Shown here one piece after another: positions 59,641-64,000 of a stretch of 64,000 bases of DNA. Numbering within the stretch: the stretch's first letter is position 1; every line of letters starts with the position of its first letter. The translations under genes were made by a program, and so were the position numbers. The DNA is from Bosea sp. BIWAKO-01 (GTDB taxonomy: Bacteria; Pseudomonadota; Alphaproteobacteria; Rhizobiales; Beijerinckiaceae), in assembly GCF_001748145.1 (NCBI RefSeq), contig NZ_BCQA01000002.1, forward strand, positions 62,001 through 126,000, read 5' to 3'. The notes beneath the pieces were generated by a model. That model searched no databases. It was not told the DNA's origin and saw only the letters and a program-made list of their open reading frames with translations.

Positions 59641-60258
59641 TCACGGCAAGACGGCGACCCGAGCGAGCAACGTGACCAACTCGGCCTGTCGATTGGTGTT
59701 GGTCTTGGCGAAAAGCGCGGCCAGTTGCGAACGAATGGTAGTAGGGCTGAGTTGGCAGTTCCGGGCCACATCTCTCGGCACATCGCCATGTGCCATTCGA
59801 AGAGCCAGACGCGTTTCGGCCATTGTCAGGCCGAACATGCTTTGAAGCCTAACGGGATTGGGTTCAGGGTGATCGGCAAGATCGAGCAGCATGACTACGC
59901 TCATTCCTACGGGGATGTCGTCAGCGAACTGATTGAGGATAAAGGGCGCGTCCTGTTTGCCCCAGATGGCGATCCAGCTCAGTGCACCTAGTCGTTGGCG
60001 GTTTGGGGAGCGAGCGATCAGTTGCTTGAAGGCGCTCGTGAGTTTGTCGAGATCGTGCAGTGACTCTTCACGGCCAAGGATCGCGCGTGCCGTGGTGTTG
60101 GCCTCGATGATCTTTCGGTTGCCCTCAATGACAAGATAGCCACAACCTATGCGGTCGAGCATGCTGAGGAAAACAGCGCTGCGATAGATGCTGGAACCCT
60201 CGCTTTCGTCTTGGTCTCCTAGCACGCCGTTGGATGATCGAGCCGGATTTGAGATCAT
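59641..60258 (-). CDS. LuxR-type regulator with PAS-like sensor
   Basis: 205 residues from the ATG at 60258 (GAGGTTAAACCC upstream). The N-terminal part is PAS-like (GYLVIEGNRKIIEANTTARA), and the C-terminal helix-turn-helix reads FGLTMAETRLALRMAHGDVP, then LSPTTIRSQLAALFAKT. This is the form of small LuxR regulators found in Rhizobiales without a receiver domain. An in-frame ATG at 60333 adds 25 unconvincing residues. The target genes are unknown. Confidence 0.82.
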   Translation of the reverse strand: MISNPARSSNGVLGDQDESEGSSIYRSAVFLSMLDRIGCGYLVIEGNRKIIEANTTARAILGREESLHDLDKLTSAFKQLIARSPNRQRLGALSWIAIWGKQDAPFILNQFADDIPVGMSVVMLLDLADHPEPNPVRLQSMFGLTMAETRLALRMAHGDVPRDVARNCQLSPTTIRSQLAALFAKTNTNRQAELVTLLARVAVLP

Positions 60259-61114
60259 GGGTTTAACCTCATGGTGCAAGCCGTTCGGTTCTCGGGAGAG
60301 CCCCCTTTTCTGCCGGTCATGGGTTGGCGACATCCTGTCGCTATCAAGCGGCGCTCATCATTCCCCGCATTTCACTTGTTCGCGCCAGCGTGCTCACGTT
60401 CTCAGACGCGAAGGCGTCATTGAGCGCTACGGACGCGCGGTAAATGCTCCCGTCAGTTGCCCATCTTTCTACAAGGGGTAAGTGCTCGTCGTTGCGCCAG
60501 ATCAAACAATGGCACCCGTCGCAAGGCCGGCCGCTGCATCCCGGACGGCCCAGTTCGACGCTGCGAGAAGCGCGCAGGTAAACCGCGCGCCAAGGTCCGT
60601 GGATGGCAATTCGTAACGAGCAGGCCTACGCTCCGCCGCGATCGCGACTAATCGAAATGGCGTTTCTGGGCGGGAACGACAACGATTCAGATGCTTAGGC
60701 GAGTCCTGGGTGGTCTTTGCTACGTAATGCCGAGGAAAAGTGGATGACAACCGCCAAAAAACCAGACAGCGAATTCGACCGCGCCCGTACAAAGATTGAA
60801 GGCCAGGACAGAATCGGGATGCCTGCCTGATAAAACTATGTCCGCGGCAGGGCCTCATGTGAAAGAGGGCTCGACAAACCATGACGCGACGCCAGGCGCC
60901 GGAGCGCTTCCCTCAACCAAGCCGAGAAAAGTCGTTGACGGGCTGAGCGAGCCCTAGGCTTTCCGAAGGTTTTGCCGCCAAAGAAAGGCGCCACCCAGCA
61001 TGAGCGCACCCGGCGATGACAGGAGACAGCTCCGGCACTGCTGAGAGGGGCGCGGCGCTCATGACTTGGCGCACGCGAATTTGACGGCGTCTTGGCTTCC
61101 AGCCAGGCTAATGT
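60259..61114. other. 850 bases without a supported gene
   Basis: Several short frames exist on both strands but none has a ribosome site or protein-like composition. No repeats or EcfG sites are seen. It may be the remains of lost genes. Confidence 0.4.
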
Positions 61115-61139
61115 GGAACATTGTGCCATATCAAAGGTT
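61115..61139 (+). promoter_or_regulatory. EcfG-like promoter of exported protein at 61165
   Basis: GGAAC (61115-61119), 16 bases, GGTT (61136-61139), 26 bases before the ATG. One -10 base differs from consensus, the same variant as at 12971-12995. Confidence 0.45.
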
Positions 61140-61164
61140 TGGTGCTCAAATTCGGAGCATCATA

Positions 61165-61425
61165 ATGAATTCTCGATCGATCGTTCTGTGTGCCGTCATC
61201 GTGCTGTTTTCACCAGTCTTCGCTTTGGCCGAGAGTCCGGCCGCACCGCGCAGTCAAGTCGGCCCTATGGTACTGGGGGAGCGGCTGTCCATGTCACAGG
61301 GGTCCGAAATTAAGCGGGCTGTCGATGTGCAGCAACCGTCGGCCACCCCCGCCGATGAGATCCATCCAAGCGTCAAAAGCACACGTAAAGTCAGGGTCGT
61401 TTATCCATTGCCCGTCAATCCCTGA
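61165..61425 (+). CDS. exported hypothetical protein, 86 aa
   Basis: Signal peptide MNSRSIVLCAVIVLFSPVFA with cleavage after ALA at about residue 22, then a polar region (ESPAAPRSQVGPMVLGERLS) and a basic end (KSTRKVRVVYPLPVNP). The ATG at 61165 is preferred because the signal peptide starts there; the ribosome site is weak. An EcfG-like promoter lies upstream. No family is recognised. Confidence 0.65.
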   Translation: MNSRSIVLCAVIVLFSPVFALAESPAAPRSQVGPMVLGERLSMSQGSEIKRAVDVQQPSATPADEIHPSVKSTRKVRVVYPLPVNP

Positions 61426-61662
61426 ATTGGCCCGCTGGCCTCGACGCGTCGCATCATCGATTCTTCAGAATAAATCTACCTGACTCAATTGAGGCGGCGC
61501 GGCGCTGACGGCTGAATTGAGGATACGCCCGCGCCGCCACAAACGGCCTGCTGCTGCTGAGGAAGGACATTCGCAATTCCGTCCTCCGTGTTCGGCAGGA
61601 GCCCGGTTATCGCTGTCCTTAGGTATCCGTCTCCGATCTCATCAGCGTCTTTCGGCCGAACG

Positions 61663-61737
61663 CTATCGAAAGAATGCGAGCAGGATGATGATCGGCAATG
61701 GAATACCCAACATCCAGAGAAGTATGCCGCGGCCCAT
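61663..61737 (-). CDS. 24-residue membrane peptide
   Basis: MGRGILLWMLGIPLPIIILL then AFFR: a single transmembrane helix with a Pro-x-Pro kink and charged ends. GGAGGACAAACC is a strong ribosome site before the ATG at 61737. I recognise very similar short peptides from other Rhizobiales genomes, where they are usually missed. It diverges from a second 24-residue peptide gene at 61876. Confidence 0.65.
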   Translation of the reverse strand: MGRGILLWMLGIPLPIIILLAFFR

Positions 61738-61808
61738 GGTTTGTCCTCCAGTTTGTAAAGTTTGATCCCGCGACAAGCCTTGGTGTTCCCGGCTCATCCG
61801 TTCCGGGT

Positions 61809-61834
61809 GGAACTATTTCGTTCCGCCGTCTGTT
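61809..61834 (+). promoter_or_regulatory. EcfG-like promoter of small peptide operon
   Basis: GGAAC (61809-61813), 17 bases, TGTT (61831-61834), 42 bases before the ATG at 61876. The first -10 base differs from consensus. Confidence 0.4.
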
Positions 61835-61875
61835 GATCCGACGCCACATACGTGGCGGTGCAACCGGAGGGTTCT

Positions 61876-61950
61876 ATGAACGGCGTCATCTACATCGTTG
61901 GCCTCATCGTGGTCGTATTGGCCATCCTTTCATTCCTCGGTCTTCGGTAA
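61876..61950 (+). CDS. 24-residue membrane peptide preceding PhnA-like gene
   Basis: MNGVIYIVGLIVVVLAILSF then LGLR: one hydrophobic helix with a short basic tail. CCGGAGG gives a strong ribosome site. It lies 10 bases before the PhnA-like gene, and the same pairing occurs in related genomes as far as I know. It probably sits in the inner membrane as a partner of that protein. Confidence 0.7.
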   Translation: MNGVIYIVGLIVVVLAILSFLGLR

Positions 61951-61960
61951 GGGCTGCATC

Positions 61961-62842
61961 ATGTCCGTGAGCACACCCGACGTCGTCGTCGTTGCCCCTC
62001 CCGCCTCAAGAGCTTCCGGCGGGTCCTATCTCGAATGGGGCGCGATCTTTGGCGGAGCCACGCTTTCTGCCGCTATCACCACGGTCATGGCGGCTTTCGG
62101 CTCTGCCGTTGGCCTATCGATGGTGTCCGCCGATCCCGCGCGGTCGTCCGGCGTGGCAGCCTTGACCATCGCCGCAGGCCTCTGGGCAATCTGGATCACA
62201 GTTTCGGCGTGCAGCGCGGGCGGCTATCTCGCCGGTCGGATGCGTCGACCCGTGACCGAGGCCAGCGATCATGAGCGCCACATCCGCGACGGTGCGCATG
62301 GTCTGGTCGTTTGGGCTGCCGGAGCGCTGATCGTAACAATGATCGCCAGTTCGTCGTTGATTGGCGCGGCCAAAACAGTCGCCACCGGCGCGGCTGCCGC
62401 AACTGGCGGGGCGGCCGCTCTGATCAGTCAGCAGGCCGATCCGTTGGGCTCGGCCTTGGATTCCGTAATGAGGTCGAATGGCACCACGCCACCGACTGCC
62501 GGTGAGCGTGAAGAAGCGTCCCGGATCTTTATGACTGGCATGACATCGGGAAAGCTGGATCAAGCTGATCGCGACTACATCGCCACCCGTGTGGCTGCCC
62601 GGATGAACATCCCTCAGCCCGAGGCTCAAAAGAAGGTGGATGACGCTTTTGCCAAACTGGAGCAGGCGAAGGCCACCGCAAAGCAAGCCGCGGAGCACGC
62701 TCGCAAGGCTGCGGTGATCGCCGCATTCATGACGGCCGCAGTGCTGTTGTTAGGCGCCGCGGCAGCCTGGCTGGCGGCCCAACTTGGCGGTAAGCATCGC
62801 GACGAGGAAGTGAATCTCGGGTCGCTGTTCGGCCAGCGATAA
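61961..62842 (+). CDS. PhnA-like membrane protein
   Basis: 293 residues from the ATG at 61961. SYLEWGAIFGGATLSAAITT and VAALTIAAGLWAIWITVSAC form the first helices, followed by GGYLAGRMRRPV, two further hydrophobic regions (VVWAAGALIVTMIASS and AFMTAAVLLLGAAAAWLAAQ) and an amphipathic coiled segment, AFAKLEQAKATAKQAAEHAR. Databases often call this family PhnA-like, although it is not related to the phosphonate enzymes in mechanism. It is a common stress-associated envelope protein of unknown role. Confidence 0.82.
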   Translation: MSVSTPDVVVVAPPASRASGGSYLEWGAIFGGATLSAAITTVMAAFGSAVGLSMVSADPARSSGVAALTIAAGLWAIWITVSACSAGGYLAGRMRRPVTEASDHERHIRDGAHGLVVWAAGALIVTMIASSSLIGAAKTVATGAAAATGGAAALISQQADPLGSALDSVMRSNGTTPPTAGEREEASRIFMTGMTSGKLDQADRDYIATRVAARMNIPQPEAQKKVDDAFAKLEQAKATAKQAAEHARKAAVIAAFMTAAVLLLGAAAAWLAAQLGGKHRDEEVNLGSLFGQR

Positions 62843-62982
62843 GAAAGGTGGGCGAGGCTCGCAGGAGCCCCGCCCACGTCCTGGCGGCAACGGCATCTGC
62901 TTCCCAACGGCAGCCCAACAAGAGTCCTTTCGGGTGCGAAATCGAGCCACCATGTCCCTCCTCAATTGAGCCAAGGTGCGCA

Positions 62983-63414
62983 ATGGCAAACTACCAGGAT
63001 TCAATGGCCGACCTCGGAAGCGATGCTTCCCTGTTTACCCGGCTATCCCAGACCACGGCCCGGTGGGCGGGAAAGCCTCAGACCTTTTTTGTGGCGCTGG
63101 CGATCATCGTTGTTTGGGCATTGTCTGGGCCGTTCTTTGGCTTCAACGACACCTGGCAATTGGTGATCAACACATCCACCACGATTGTTACCTTCCTGAT
63201 GGTCTTCATCATCCAGAACAGCCAAAACCGAGATACCTGCGCCATGCAGATCAAGCTGGATGAACTGATTGTTCGTCTTGAGGGGGCCCGTGAGGAGTTA
63301 CTTGATCTTGAGGAGCTCGACGAAGAGAAACTCGAGGGGCTTCGGACCGAATTCGAGCGACGCGCGAAGCGTGCCCGAGAACGCAACGCCCCCGTACCGG
63401 AAGCCAGTTCCTAG
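62983..63414 (+). CDS. low-affinity iron permease-family protein
   Basis: 143 residues with two membrane helices, FFVALAIIVVWALSGPFFGF and TTIVTFLMVFIIQNSQNRD. The IIQNSQNRD segment and the C-terminal acidic coiled tail (LEGAREELLDLEELDEEKLE) are typical of the bacterial low-affinity Fe/Cu permease family. Transport has not been shown for most members, and two helices alone would need to oligomerise. It follows the PhnA-like gene by 140 bases. Confidence 0.87.
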   Translation: MANYQDSMADLGSDASLFTRLSQTTARWAGKPQTFFVALAIIVVWALSGPFFGFNDTWQLVINTSTTIVTFLMVFIIQNSQNRDTCAMQIKLDELIVRLEGAREELLDLEELDEEKLEGLRTEFERRAKRARERNAPVPEASS

Positions 63415-63771
63415 CCGTTTCCCGCGCTCAATATTAGGTCAGCAGCCCCGCCCCGCTGCTGGTCCAGGATGTAGGGCCGTGCCTCGCCGTCGATCTGAAC
63501 GGTCGCTCGGCCCGTCGGCTGTGGTTGATCTCACAATTATACCACCGGCGACGTTGCAGATGTAGGATACGTGGATAGCCAGCGCTACAGAATTGCGAAA
63601 TCATCGCGGCCTTTCAAATCCATGCCTAGTTCAATCGATACGTCGCGGCCGAATTGCCGCTGACCAGTATCCGCTCGCATAAAACGAGAAACAACGCGGC
63701 GGCGGCGCAACCATAAGCAAGTCTACATGCGCAGCTACACGCTAATTCCCTAATTATGAACGGTTATTCAT
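63415..63771. other. intergenic; right part duplicates 11.4-11.5 kb
   Basis: No gene. From about 63690 the sequence is a copy of 11425-11509 (for example TACATGCGCAGCTACACGCT is shared), so the duplicated block includes the whole region upstream of the DUF1236 gene. Confidence 0.6.
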
Positions 63772-63796
63772 GGAACACGCGATCCAGCCAGCCGTT
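63772..63796 (+). promoter_or_regulatory. EcfG-type promoter of DUF1236 gene, copy 2
   Basis: GGAAC (63772-63776), 16 bases, CGTT (63793-63796); the spacer has drifted from copy 1 while both boxes are unchanged, which argues for selection. Confidence 0.8.
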
Positions 63797-63832
63797 TAGA
63801 TTTGCGGCGGGGGCCATCAAGGGAGAAGAACC

Positions 63833-64000
63833 ATGATCAAGAATCTTGTTCTGGTCGCCGCGCTCGCCGTTGTTCCTGCGACTGCTTTTGCACAGTCGAA
63901 CTCGGGCGCAGCGGGTGGAGCCGCGAGTGGCGCGGCCACAGGCGCTGTCGGCGGCGCGATCGTTGGCGGACCTGTGGGAGCAGCCGTGGGTGCCGTCGGC
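63833..64000 (+). CDS. exported DUF1236 glycine-zipper protein, copy 2 (partial)
   Basis: 56 codons before the window ends. Signal peptide MIKNLVLVAALAVVPATAFA and the Gly/Ala-rich zipper (GAAGGAASGAATGAVGGAIV) match the gene at 11571-11996 with only a few changes. The DUF1236 domain is expected beyond the edge. GGGAGAAGAACC precedes the ATG. An EcfG promoter drives it. Confidence 0.85.
   Translation, partial: MIKNLVLVAALAVVPATAFAQSNSGAAGGAASGAATGAVGGAIVGGPVGAAVGAVG

Noticed and set aside
1..64000. CRISPR array, prophage or integrative-element signature
   Set aside because: I saw no regularly spaced repeats, no phage structural genes and no integrase; the mobile DNA present is limited to IS3, IS1182 and IS110 pieces.

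Overview
The window is GC-rich chromosomal DNA from an alphaproteobacterium, most likely of the order Hyphomicrobiales/Rhizobiales (Bosea-, Methylobacterium- or Bradyrhizobium-like). The evidence is promoters of the general-stress sigma factor EcfG (GGAAC-N16/17-CGTT), an alphaproteobacterial LexA box (GTTC-N7-GTTC), HWE-type histidine kinases, and small protein families typical of that order (DUF1236, DUF3606, DUF883-like, PhnA-like). The species cannot be fixed from the sequence alone.

Left accessory/stress region (1-25.5 kb). It opens with a cold-shock protein gene and three EcfG-promoter/hairpin units, two of which look like copies of one small RNA. A LexA-controlled divergon follows: five small unknown genes on one side, and a zinc-ribbon protein, an unknown protein and an SRAP/YedK DNA-protein crosslink peptidase on the other. 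Next come a multicopper oxidase, a cluster of small exported or membrane stress proteins under EcfG-type promoters (10-18 kb), an RTX protein, an SDR oxidoreductase and several decayed fragments (ATP-dependent ligase, IS1182 transposase, SRAP pieces). At 21.5-24 kb an operon with an XRE regulator, a coiled-coil protein, a 30-residue peptide, a ParS/MbcA/Xre-like protein, a HAD hydrolase and a metallophosphoesterase is cut by an IS3-family element.

Middle region (25.6-50 kb). This is an exopolysaccharide locus: an ExoY-type initiating transferase, at least six glycosyltransferase genes including a GT4-GT2 fusion, a Wzx flippase, a frameshifted Wzy-type polymerase, an ExoF/Wza-type export protein, a Wzz/Wzc-like protein with a degenerate kinase domain, two FkbM methyltransferases, a GH16 glycanase, a VanZ-domain protein, a HAD-like protein, an FAD-dependent oxidoreductase and a LuxR regulator with an atypical receiver. 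Together they would start a lipid-linked repeat with ExoY, extend it, flip and polymerise it, and export it through ExoF/Wza.

Right region (50-64 kb). This holds single-domain response regulators, two HWE kinases (one truncated near an IS110 remnant), a truncated xthA, Crp- and LuxR-type regulators, and a second set of EcfG-driven stress genes. Those include paralogues of genes at 10-13 kb: the PepSY-like/glycine-zipper pair, the DUF883-like gene, and a DUF1236 gene that runs off the right edge. By eye I count ten exact EcfG promoters and five with one changed -10 base. Every one precedes a small stress-type gene or a putative small RNA, so the two ends of the window look like one general-stress regulon spread by local duplication.
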